This document shows, piece by piece, positions 1 through 5,419 of a DNA stretch of 10,301 bases; position 1 is the first letter of the stretch; every line of letters starts with the position of its first letter. The notes under the pieces are model-generated. The model had not been told where the DNA came from. It ran no database searches and saw only the letters and a list, made by a program, of their open reading frames with translations. A program made the translations under genes and the position numbers. Source of the DNA: Micrococcales bacterium (GTDB lineage: Bacteria > Actinomycetota > Actinomycetes > Actinomycetales > Microbacteriaceae); contig CANESN010000020.1 in NCBI GenBank assembly GCA_947441105.1, forward strand, positions 1 to 10,301. The letters run 5' to 3'.

Positions 1-374
1 CCAAACAGTGCTCCCGATGCACCAACCACCGGGGTTTGTGGGTCGGATAGCAGCAATACCGCGACCGATCCTCCAAAGATCGAGATCAAATACAGCGCCA
101 AAAAGCGCAGTTTCCCAAGCATTGGCTCAAGCTGCTGCCCAAAGATCCAGATGGCATAGGAGTTCAAAAGGATATGCCAGGGGCTGTTCCAGTCGTGGAC
201 AAAGCCCGATGTAATCATGCGCCAAGGTTCCCAAGGCGTAAACAGTGGCGCATAGAAGAACTGATTGGTGAACAGATATCCCAGCGGAGATATCTGCCCA
301 AGCCAAATCAAGACATTGATAACCAGCAACAGGCTGGTTATCGGAGCGCTTTTAGCTGATAGGCGAAAGGCCAA
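1..374 (-). CDS. Rhomboid-family intramembrane serine protease (partial, C-terminus off the left edge)
   Basis: Rhomboids are polytopic membrane proteases that cut transmembrane segments of other proteins. Translating the minus strand gives 124 codons from the proposed start to the window edge. Residues 11-26 form a first hydrophobic segment. The loop and second helix carry WRMITSGFVHDW (51-62) and WHILLN (66-71), the conserved His/Asn region of the family. The active-site motif GASGALFG begins at residue 118, which puts the nucleophile at Ser120. The second catalytic residue, a His in a later helix, lies outside the window. I chose a TTG start at 374-372 because the preceding codon is the TAA of the cyclophilin gene, no ATG or GTG is in frame upstream of the first helix, and AAAAGG sits 5 nt before it. 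The gene is almost certainly co-transcribed with the cyclophilin gene. The family call is secure; the start is inferred. Confidence 0.9.
   Translation of the reverse strand, partial: MAFRLSAKSAPITSLLLVINVLIWLGQISPLGYLFTNQFFYAPLFTPWEPWRMITSGFVHDWNSPWHILLNSYAIWIFGQQLEPMLGKLRFLALYLISIFGGSVAVLLLSDPQTPVVGASGALF
273..296. repeat. Perfect inverted repeat, 8-bp arms and 8-nt loop, inside the rhomboid gene
   Basis: CAGATATC at 273-280 pairs exactly with GATATCTG at 289-296 across an 8-nt loop. It is the second perfect hairpin in the first 100 nt of the rhomboid gene and lies in the stretch encoding the loop after the first helix. No T-tract follows. Function is unknown. Confidence 0.5.
318..342. repeat. 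Perfect inverted repeat, 9-bp arms and 7-nt loop, inside the rhomboid gene
   Basis: GATAACCAG at 318-326 is the exact reverse complement of CTGGTTATC at 334-342. The two arms are separated by 7 nt. The element lies at about codons 11-19 of the rhomboid gene, some 30 nt after its start. No T-tract follows on either strand, so it does not look like an intrinsic terminator. It may be a chance result of codon use in the first membrane helix. Confidence 0.55.
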
Positions 375-905
375 TTAGACCTTTTCGATGGTGATGGACT
401 GGATAACCACGTCGTCCAGCGGACGGTCACGACCGTCGGTGGCAACCAATCCAATCTTGTCGACTACCTTGCGGCTGTCCTCGTCTACCACGTCACCGAA
501 TACGGTGTGCTTGCCGTGCAACCAGGTGGTTGGGGCCACGGTGATAAAGAACTGTGAGCCGTTGGTGCCAGGGCCTGCGTTTGCCATTGCTAGCTTGTAT
601 GGCTCCTGGAAAGTAAGTTCTGGGTGAATCTCATCACCGAACTGGTAGCCAGGTCCGCCCATGCCGGTGCCGGTTGGGTCGCCACCTTGCAGCATGAAAC
701 CCTCAATCACGCGGTGGAAGATTACGCCGTCATATAGCGGCTTTCCGGTGTGAGTCTCTCCGGTGCGTGGGTCTTTCCACTCAATGGCGCCGGTGGCTAG
801 GCCTTCGAAGTTGGCCACGGTCTTAGGGGCGTGAAGACCAAATAGGTTTACCTTGATTACGCCGTGGTTGGTGTGCAGGGTTGCTACTGAAGTGTGAGAA
901 GTCAT
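375..905 (-). CDS. ppiA: Cyclophilin-type peptidyl-prolyl cis-trans isomerase
   Basis: This enzyme catalyses cis-trans isomerisation of bonds before proline and so assists folding. The 176-residue protein is a single cyclophilin domain of normal bacterial length. Motifs are FHRVI with the catalytic Arg at residue 65, FMLQGGDP (70-77), the MANAGPGTNGSQFF stretch around 107-120, and the Trp of WLHGKHTVFG at 128. No signal peptide is visible, so it is probably cytoplasmic. I chose the ATG at 905-903 (protein begins MTSHTSV). An open extension back to 977 exists but reads as non-conserved sequence and would overlap the start of the divergent dehydrogenase gene. No clear Shine-Dalgarno precedes the ATG, so a leaderless mRNA is possible. 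The rhomboid gene follows immediately in the same frame. In many Actinobacteria ppiA lies near gyrA and oriC, which is the basis for the symbol. Confidence 0.95.
   Translation of the reverse strand: MTSHTSVATLHTNHGVIKVNLFGLHAPKTVANFEGLATGAIEWKDPRTGETHTGKPLYDGVIFHRVIEGFMLQGGDPTGTGMGGPGYQFGDEIHPELTFQEPYKLAMANAGPGTNGSQFFITVAPTTWLHGKHTVFGDVVDEDSRKVVDKIGLVATDGRDRPLDDVVIQSITIEKV
380..385 (-). promoter_or_regulatory. Shine-Dalgarno sequence setting the rhomboid TTG start
   Basis: On the minus strand AAAAGG ends 5 nt before the TTG at 374-372. It lies inside the last codons of the cyclophilin gene, so ribosomes ending that gene are placed directly on the rhomboid start. This supports a TTG start and translational coupling. 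Confidence 0.5.
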
Positions 906-954
906 TAGACAATTCTGCCATGTGAGAGGTGCATAACCAGCTAAGTTGGAAACT
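906..954. promoter_or_regulatory. Divergent promoter region between the cyclophilin and dehydrogenase genes
   Basis: These 49 bases must hold the promoters of two divergent genes. For the plus-strand gene, TAAGTT at 942-947 fits the actinobacterial TAnnnT -10 pattern and ends 7 nt before the ATG at 955, which would give a leaderless or nearly leaderless mRNA. For the minus-strand gene, CAGAAT ends 6 nt before the ATG at 905, again compatible with a leaderless start. No convincing -35 boxes are seen and neither start has a good Shine-Dalgarno. The region is certain; the individual boxes are weak. Confidence 0.35.
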
Positions 955-1770
955 ATGAGCAATGTCGCCATCATCACCGGAGCCGCTTCAGGCTTTGGCC
1001 TAGGTCTCGCAAAAGAGCTAACCCAAAGAGGTTGGATTGTCTATGCCACCGACCGAGATTCGGTAGCCCTAGAAAAAGCCAAAGAGTTCGGGGCAACCGC
1101 CAGGCGCATGGATGTCACTAATCGCGCAGATGTTGATGCCGTAGTGAAAGAAGCAATCGCCGATCACGGTCGAATCGATCTGATGGTCGCTAATGCCGGC
1201 TACGGCAACTTCTCCTCGGTTGAAGAAACCACTCCTGAGGAGGTTAGAAGAATCTTTGAGGTAAACGTCTTTGGCGTTGAGAACTCAATCCGCGCGGTGC
1301 TGCCCCAAATGCGTAAGCAGCGCTCCGGCAGGATCATCATGACCACCTCGGTGGTGGGGCATGTTTCGCTGGCTGGATTGGGCTGGTATGCCGCCACCAA
1401 GCACGCCATCAAGGCGGTTGCCAATGCGCTTCGTCAGGAAACCCGTTGGCTTGGAATCCGAGTCAGCACGGTGGAACCGGGAACCTCAAAGACCAACTTT
1501 GGTGCGGTCGCCTTTGGGCTACTGGAGTCTGGTCGTGCAGTTGGAGATTACGACCGGGTGATGGCTGGCCTCAATAAATGGCTCGGTGGTCTTTACCGCA
1601 TCTCCCCGGGACCAAACAAGACCATAAAGACGATGGCAAGAGCTGCTACCGCTCGCTGGCCAAGGGCGCACTACCCGGTTTCCTGGGATGTTCGAGCCCT
1701 AAAGCTGGTCTTCTACGTAATGCCTAGAAGCTGGCTAGACGGGTTCGTGCTGTGGCTAGCAAAACACTAG
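955..1770 (+). CDS. Short-chain dehydrogenase/reductase (SDR), classical type
   Basis: This is a predicted NAD(P)-dependent oxidoreductase acting on an unidentified alcohol or carbonyl substrate. The 271-residue protein has a Rossmann nucleotide-binding motif TGAASGFG (8-15), an Asp at residue 33 after the second strand (D followed by R, so cofactor preference is not settled), and NAG at 80-82. The catalytic set is Asn104, Ser132, Tyr145 and Lys149 in the YAATK motif. The family is typically about 250 residues; the extra C-terminus (about 215-271) is hydrophobic near its end and resembles SDRs with a membrane-associating tail. The ATG at 955 is preferred over an in-frame TTG at 946 because the protein then begins MSNVAIITG, directly at the first beta strand. 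The next gene starts inside its 3' end in another frame, suggesting a two-gene operon. Confidence 0.93.
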   Translation: MSNVAIITGAASGFGLGLAKELTQRGWIVYATDRDSVALEKAKEFGATARRMDVTNRADVDAVVKEAIADHGRIDLMVANAGYGNFSSVEETTPEEVRRIFEVNVFGVENSIRAVLPQMRKQRSGRIIMTTSVVGHVSLAGLGWYAATKHAIKAVANALRQETRWLGIRVSTVEPGTSKTNFGAVAFGLLESGRAVGDYDRVMAGLNKWLGGLYRISPGPNKTIKTMARAATARWPRAHYPVSWDVRALKLVFYVMPRSWLDGFVLWLAKH

Positions 1771-2132
1771 GCAGAAGAATCGGCGCACTTATTGTCGCCG
1801 CACTGTTTTTGACCTCAGGCGTGCTGCACCTGGTAAACCCTTCAGCATTTGTTTGGCTAATGCCACCGTGGTTGCCGCTGCAAACCGAACTTATTGTGAT
1901 TTCCGGAGTGATGGAGCTAGCCGCAGCGATTGGTTTGATCTTCAAGCAGCGCTGGGCGCCGCTACTCACGATTCTGACGCTTTTGGCAGTGTGGCCAGCA
2001 AACTGGTGGTTTGCGATCGACAGTTTTACTACCAACCCAGACATTGCACTAATTGCCTGGTTACGATTGCCGCTTCAGCTCCCGCTTTTGTGGTTTGCCT
2101 GGAAAGCTCCGGTCACCAAACCCACCCGGTAG
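1752..2132 (+). CDS. DoxX-like small integral membrane protein
   Basis: The 126-residue, very hydrophobic protein has four predicted membrane helices at roughly 9-29, 46-64, 68-90 and 98-117. The patterns MPPWLP (37-42), SGVMELAAAIGL (51-62), WPANWW (81-86) and WLRLPLQLPL (103-112) are those I associate with the DoxX-related predicted membrane protein family (COG4270-like). Biochemical function in this family is poorly defined; some DoxX relatives are linked to redox or thiol stress. Translation starts at GTG 1752, inside the dehydrogenase gene (19-base overlap, different frame), so translational coupling is likely. It faces the toxin gene tail to tail across about 48 bases. Confidence 0.85.
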   Translation: MASKTLGRRIGALIVAALFLTSGVLHLVNPSAFVWLMPPWLPLQTELIVISGVMELAAAIGLIFKQRWAPLLTILTLLAVWPANWWFAIDSFTTNPDIALIAWLRLPLQLPLLWFAWKAPVTKPTR

Positions 2133-2139
2133 CTTGAAG

Positions 2140-2168
2140 CCGGCTGCTCTGTTGGGTCTTGTAGCCGG
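2140..2168. terminator. Weak GC-rich stem between converging DoxX-like and yoeB genes
   Basis: CCGGCT at 2140-2145 is the exact reverse complement of AGCCGG at 2163-2168, with a 17-nt loop. It sits in the only space between two converging genes, where a bidirectional terminator would be expected. The loop is long and there is no T-run on either side, so this is at best a poor terminator. Confidence 0.25.
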
Positions 2169-2180
2169 GGGCATTTCCTA

Positions 2181-2435
2181 TTAGTAGTGATGCTTGCAGG
2201 CCATAACGATTAAGGACTCTGGCGTCACTCGATACACCAATCGGTGCTCCAAAGTGATCCTGCGAGACCAGATCTCCTCCGCAAAACCGCGTAATTGCTC
2301 TGGTTTACCAATGCCGGATCTTGGATTTCTTAGGGCATCATCCAAAAGCTTGTTTATCCGCACCAAGGTCTTGCGATCGTTTGACAGCCACCACAAATAC
2401 TCTTCCCAGGCAGCTGGGTCAAAGGCAAGCTGCAC
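2181..2435 (-). CDS. yoeB: YoeB-family toxin, ribosome-dependent mRNA endonuclease
   Basis: YoeB is the toxin of a type II toxin-antitoxin pair; it cleaves mRNA in the ribosomal A site when its antitoxin is degraded. The protein is 84 residues, the same length as E. coli YoeB as I recall it, and aligns along its whole length without gaps. Shared blocks include GKPEQLRGF (43-51), WSRRIT (56-61), EHRLVY (63-68) and the terminal HHY. The known catalytic residues fall at the same numbers: Glu46, Arg65 and His83, with Tyr84 last. The toxin therefore looks intact. It begins with GTG at 2435-2433, whose G is the last base of the antitoxin TAG stop (1-nt overlap), with AAGGG 6 nt upstream. Antitoxin and toxin are thus coupled in the usual antitoxin-first order. 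Confidence 0.96.
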   Translation of the reverse strand: MQLAFDPAAWEEYLWWLSNDRKTLVRINKLLDDALRNPRSGIGKPEQLRGFAEEIWSRRITLEHRLVYRVTPESLIVMACKHHY

Positions 2436-2707
2436 TACTCGCCCTTAGCAAGTGCATGAAGCTCGGCCATGGTGACGACCTTGTAGTCACCCTTTCTGGA
2501 GCGTTCGAGGCTCTCGAGCAGCGCCTTGGCATTGGCTGGCGAGGAAAACAGGTGGTGGAATTCCCTAAGGCTGCGAAGCTCAGCTTCGTTCACCAGCACT
2601 ACTGAGCCGGATCGGGTTGTTATTTCTATGCCGCCGGTCTCATCGGCAAGCACGGCTTTGACGTGCTGAAAGAGGTTTTGCCGAAATGCGGTCAGCGAGA
2701 TAGCCAT
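2435..2707 (-). CDS. yefM: YefM-family antitoxin (Phd/YefM fold)
   Basis: This is the antitoxin partner of the downstream YoeB toxin; it binds and neutralises the toxin and represses the operon. The protein has 90 residues. The N-terminal half (1-50) has the Phd/YefM DNA-binding fold, with FRQNLFQHV near 8-16 matching the family's ARQNL motif, a beta strand around GIEIT (26-30) and VVLVNEAEL (36-44). The C-terminal half carries LFSSPANAKALLESLE (53-68), very close to the toxin-contacting LLRSPANARRLMDSI region of E. coli YefM. The ATG at 2707-2705 is preceded by AGGA with 6 nt spacing. The gene ends one base into the toxin start. Autoregulation is supported by the palindromes just upstream. 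Confidence 0.95.
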   Translation of the reverse strand: MAISLTAFRQNLFQHVKAVLADETGGIEITTRSGSVVLVNEAELRSLREFHHLFSSPANAKALLESLERSRKGDYKVVTMAELHALAKGE

Positions 2708-2718
2708 GGGGTTTCCTA

Positions 2719-2737
2719 ACGTACGTGATTATGTACG
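2719..2737. promoter_or_regulatory. Paired-palindrome operator of the yefM-yoeB operon
   Basis: Two GTAC-centred palindromes lie just upstream of the antitoxin: CGTACG at 2720-2725 (within ACGTACGT, 2719-2726) and TGTACG at 2732-2737. Their centres are exactly 12 bp apart, and together they form the inverted repeat CGTAC-N8-GTACG. The E. coli YefM-YoeB operator is known for two palindromes with TGTACA cores at a similar 12-bp spacing, so the pattern fits autorepression. The second palindrome overlaps the proposed -10 box. Confidence 0.65.
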
Positions 2738-2757
2738 CATATTAGCTTTGAAGTGAA
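2728..2757 (-). promoter_or_regulatory. Predicted promoter of the yefM-yoeB operon
   Basis: On the minus strand TTCACT (2757-2752) and CATAAT (2733-2728) are separated by 18 nt and match the -35 and -10 consensus at 4/6 and 5/6 positions. Transcription would begin near 2721 and give a leader of about 14 nt containing the antitoxin ribosome-binding site. The -10 lies between and over the two operator palindromes, as expected for repression by blocking polymerase. Confidence 0.5.
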
Positions 2758-2837
2758 TTGCTGGCTAGGGCTTTACCTATTCTGTGGAGAACTGCTTTCT
2801 TGCTAGCATTCCTAAGGCACAAGGCAAAGGTGAGTTC
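2758..2837 (+). promoter_or_regulatory. Upstream region and ribosome-binding site of the GT4 glycosyltransferase
   Basis: TATTCT at 2778-2783 fits a -10 pattern, but the nearest -35-like element (TTGCTG, 2758-2763) is only 14 nt away, so the promoter call is weak. AAAGG at 2826-2830 lies 7 nt before TTG 2838 and is the best ribosome-binding site in the region. If TATTCT is real, the mRNA would start near 2790, downstream of the alternative GTG at 2784, which favours TTG 2838. Confidence 0.35.
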
Positions 2838-4028
2838 TTGCACATAGCGATCTTTATGGATCAGCATCCGATGAGCCTGGGTGGGGTACAGACCTCGGTC
2901 AGGCTGCAGCGCAAGTTCTTGGCACGCGCAGGAGTTGAAGTAACCGTCTTCGCACCAAAGTCCGCCAATGCGCTGCCGGATGACGACACCATCGTCTTGC
3001 CTTCCAGAAGACTCAGCCCGGATGGCGAATACTCTGCGGTGTGGGATATGGAAGAGGCCTACGAGGTTGCCGAAGCGGTCTTTGCGCAGCAGAAGTTTGA
3101 CCTAATCCACCTGCAGGGCGACTTCGCAGCCGCCGCTATTTCACTTGCCCTTGCCAAAAAGCATAATATTCCGCTGATCCACCATGCCCACACCAACATT
3201 GACGTGGTGCTGGAGCGAATAATCGGTAAGCGCCTGAACGCCAGATTGTTTAACCTCGCCGCCAAGAAATACTGCGCGGTCTCCGGTCAGCCAAAACAGC
3301 CCGCAAAAGATGGCTGGGAGTACATGGCTATCACCTATCCCCACGCCGACCTGGTTATGGCGCCAAGTTCTCAATTCGCAAAAACCATCGAGGAGCACGG
3401 CATTGCCCACAATGTCACCGTGATGCTCAACGGAGTTGACGATGACTCGGTGGCAGGGCTCAAACGCCAAACCGAAAGCCCCAACAAGCCAATTAGGTTT
3501 ATTTGGGCCGGACGATTTCTTAGAGAGAAGCGGCTTTTGCAGACAATTAGGGCGTTCAAGAGGGCAAACCTGGATGCCGAGCTAGTGATCTATGGCACCG
3601 GAGCGCTAGAAACTCCGGCCAAGAGCCTGGTTAGAACCCTGAGACTCGGTCACAAAGTCACCTTCTACGGTCGCGTGGATCGCGAAGAGATGCTTCAGGC
3701 ATTTGCCGATGCAGATGTGGTGTTGCAAACCTCTATCGGTTTTGAAACCCAGGGCATGACGGTCTTTGAGGCAGCAGCCTTTGGCACCCCAGCGCTTTGC
3801 TGCGATAGACGTGTTGCGGGAGAGCTAAAACCCGGCCACTGGTGGGTAACCGGAGATGAAAGCATCGAGGCGTTAGCTATCAGCATGAAAGAAGCTTTTG
3901 CGGACGTGGCTTCGGGAAACAACCACCGCGGTGACGGTGAGGACAACTCTTGGCTGCTTCAGTCAAAGCTCACCGAGCGCATGCTCGAAATCTACAAAGA
4001 GCAGATCAGGCTGAAGTCTTCTTCTTAA
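2838..4028 (+). CDS. GT4-family glycosyltransferase (GT-B fold)
   Basis: The enzyme is predicted to move a sugar from a nucleotide-sugar donor onto a lipid or glycan acceptor at the cytoplasmic face of the membrane. From the TTG start it has 396 residues. The N-terminal GT-B domain opens with HIAIFMDQ and GGVQTSVRLQ (15-24), the acceptor-side glycine loop. The C-terminal domain contains WAGRFLREK (223-231) with the Arg and Lys that usually contact donor phosphates, then GFETQGMTVFEAAAFG (301-316), whose E-x7-E pair (303, 311) is the GT4 signature. Similar proteins are annotated as alpha-mannosyl or alpha-glucosyltransferases, but donor and acceptor cannot be read from sequence. TTG 2838 is preferred to GTG 2784 because AAAGG lies 7 nt upstream and the extra 18 residues look unlike a GT-B N-terminus. 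The 3' end overlaps the converging ligase-like gene by 23 bases. Confidence 0.92.
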   Translation: MHIAIFMDQHPMSLGGVQTSVRLQRKFLARAGVEVTVFAPKSANALPDDDTIVLPSRRLSPDGEYSAVWDMEEAYEVAEAVFAQQKFDLIHLQGDFAAAAISLALAKKHNIPLIHHAHTNIDVVLERIIGKRLNARLFNLAAKKYCAVSGQPKQPAKDGWEYMAITYPHADLVMAPSSQFAKTIEEHGIAHNVTVMLNGVDDDSVAGLKRQTESPNKPIRFIWAGRFLREKRLLQTIRAFKRANLDAELVIYGTGALETPAKSLVRTLRLGHKVTFYGRVDREEMLQAFADADVVLQTSIGFETQGMTVFEAAAFGTPALCCDRRVAGELKPGHWWVTGDESIEALAISMKEAFADVASGNNHRGDGEDNSWLLQSKLTERMLEIYKEQIRLKSSS

Positions 4029-5388
4029 ACCAATCCAATGGTGCTCGCAAAAGCTTTAGGCGCTTGGGTGTTCTGCCCAAAGGTTCCAATTCTGCAAAAG
4101 GCTCACGGCTCTTGGTGGTTAGTAGCACCAGCAATACCCAGCTAATTTCAATTAGCAACCTGGATTCGGTCAAAGACTGGGCAGCGATTACCAAGAAGCC
4201 AAAAAGTGGGAACAGATAAAGCGGGTTGGTGTGGCGAACGGCCACTGCCCAAAGCCGGTTGAAACCCTGCATCATCAACCAGACCAAGAGCACCAAGCCG
4301 GCGATGCCCAACTGCAACCAAATATCCAAAAATGCGTTGTGTGCCTGATACATCGGGACCTTGTTGATCACAATCAAGCCCTCGAAGGGTTCGACCCCCG
4401 GCACCCAGTAGCTAATCCAGCCCCAGCCCTCAAGCGGCTTCTCCCAGATCAGATTCAGAACCTCGCCCCAGATGTAGAACCTGCCCGAGGCATCAGGGGA
4501 GCGACCGAGTAGGTCAAAAAGCTCAGTCCGATAGATCAAACCGAATACTGCAACAGCAACTAGAGCCCAGATGCCGTAGCCGTAGATTCGGTGACGCGTC
4601 GCCCGATCTCTACCCTCAGAGAAAATTGCAATCAGCGCTGCAAATGCAATTAGCGCAATCGCCAATGTCATTCCAGCACTCTTGGCCAACGCAGCCAGCA
4701 ATACCGCCAGAATCAAGGAGCTCAGCGGCAGGCTGCGCTTTTTGTGGGTAACGATGTATTCGACTAAGAACACCATGATGCCCAACACCGCGGTGAAGGC
4801 CAGCAGGTTGGCATTGCCCATGATGCCCTGGATGCGGTCACCGTCAAAGAGATTGCCCTGCGACCAAAGATAAGAAGCCGAAGGAGGCTCGTTGCCCTCG
4901 TAGTTTGGAAATATTGGCTTGATAGGGCCAAATACCGCGGCCACCAGCTCGAAAAGCAGCGAAGCCCCTAGAACAAAGCGCAGGGTGTTGGCAAAGATGT
5001 TTAGTAGCTGCCGCCAACCGAATTGATTGGCTAGAAACAGTGCAAAGATCGTGGTTCCAATTTGAGCTGCCAGGGCAATCCCGGTGAATCCGCGGTATTG
5101 GCTCCAAATCAAACTCAAGGCCATCAATGCCAGCAGCAACGCTAATGGCACCGGGACGCGCAGCAGCGTCTTACCGGGATTTCCCGCTAGCAAAGCAATC
5201 AGGGCGATAACTGCCCCAACTCCGACGATTACGGCCCAGCCGCCCCAACCAACGCTGTAGCGGACGGCATCACCGGCCAAGAGAATAAAAAGGCCCGGGT
5301 AAGCAAGCAAAATGCCAAGTCGGTAGCGCTTAGCCCGGCCATCGAATGGAATTCGAATTGGCTGGGTAATAGGAATCGACGAGGTGAT
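4006..5388 (-). CDS. O-antigen ligase/polymerase-like membrane protein (Wzy/WaaL family)
   Basis: Members of this family join or polymerise lipid-carried sugar chains outside the cytoplasmic membrane. The protein has about ten or more hydrophobic segments. Family marks are RIQGIMGNANLLAF (near residue 185 of the long form), SGRFYIWGEVL (near 301) and, after the large extracytoplasmic loop, QAHNAFLDIWLQLGIAG with the conserved His at about 350. The tail is basic and cytoplasmic (RTPKRLKLL, KKK). The first ATG/GTG/TTG in frame is TTG at 5310, giving 434 residues, but it has no ribosome-binding site and starts inside a hydrophobic stretch. A strong AAAGGAGG lies 5 nt before an in-frame ATC at 5388-5386, which gives a 460-residue protein with a basic N-terminal tail. 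I use ATC, with the TTG as fallback. The gene begins 31 bases after the MMPL gene and is probably in its operon. Confidence 0.85.
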   Translation of the reverse strand: MTSSIPITQPIRIPFDGRAKRYRLGILLAYPGLFILLAGDAVRYSVGWGGWAVIVGVGAVIALIALLAGNPGKTLLRVPVPLALLLALMALSLIWSQYRGFTGIALAAQIGTTIFALFLANQFGWRQLLNIFANTLRFVLGASLLFELVAAVFGPIKPIFPNYEGNEPPSASYLWSQGNLFDGDRIQGIMGNANLLAFTAVLGIMVFLVEYIVTHKKRSLPLSSLILAVLLAALAKSAGMTLAIALIAFAALIAIFSEGRDRATRHRIYGYGIWALVAVAVFGLIYRTELFDLLGRSPDASGRFYIWGEVLNLIWEKPLEGWGWISYWVPGVEPFEGLIVINKVPMYQAHNAFLDIWLQLGIAGLVLLVWLMMQGFNRLWAVAVRHTNPLYLFPLFGFLVIAAQSLTESRLLIEISWVLLVLLTTKSREPFAELEPLGRTPKRLKLLRAPLDWFKKKTSA

Positions 5389-5393
5389 TGCTG

Positions 5394-5401
5394 CCTCCTT
5401 T
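5394..5401 (-). promoter_or_regulatory. Strong Shine-Dalgarno sequence pointing to an ATC start codon
   Basis: AAAGGAGG on the minus strand is a near-perfect Shine-Dalgarno sequence. The codon 5 nt downstream, in frame with the ligase-like protein, is ATC at 5388-5386. No ATG, GTG or TTG occurs in that frame until 5310. It lies just after the MMPL stop and decides the proposed start. Confidence 0.6.
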
Positions 5402-5419
5402 GGCTCCTAAAGAATACCT

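Noticed and set aside
8..359. Two plus-strand open frames (68 and 61 codons).
   Set aside because: They lie opposite the rhomboid gene, whose minus-strand frame shows clear family motifs across the same bases; the plus-strand products look unlike any protein family.
906..977. N-terminal extension of the cyclophilin to 200 residues from an ATG at 977.
   Set aside because: The added 24 residues precede a normal cyclophilin N-terminus, lack a convincing ribosome-binding site and would overlap the divergent dehydrogenase start. The extension is hydrophobic and could mimic a signal peptide, but the ATG at 905 gives a standard protein.
2140..2168. A full intrinsic terminator between the DoxX-like and yoeB genes.
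   Set aside because: The stem is only 6 bp with a 17-nt loop and has no T-tract, so it is listed only as a weak candidate.
2194..2605. Plus-strand open frames across the toxin-antitoxin operon.
   Set aside because: The minus-strand genes match YoeB and YefM along their whole lengths, so the plus-strand frames are shadows.
2784..2837. GTG 2784 as the glycosyltransferase start, adding 18 residues.
   Set aside because: It has no close ribosome-binding site, while TTG 2838 has AAAGG at 7 nt and starts right at the first beta strand. It remains a fallback.
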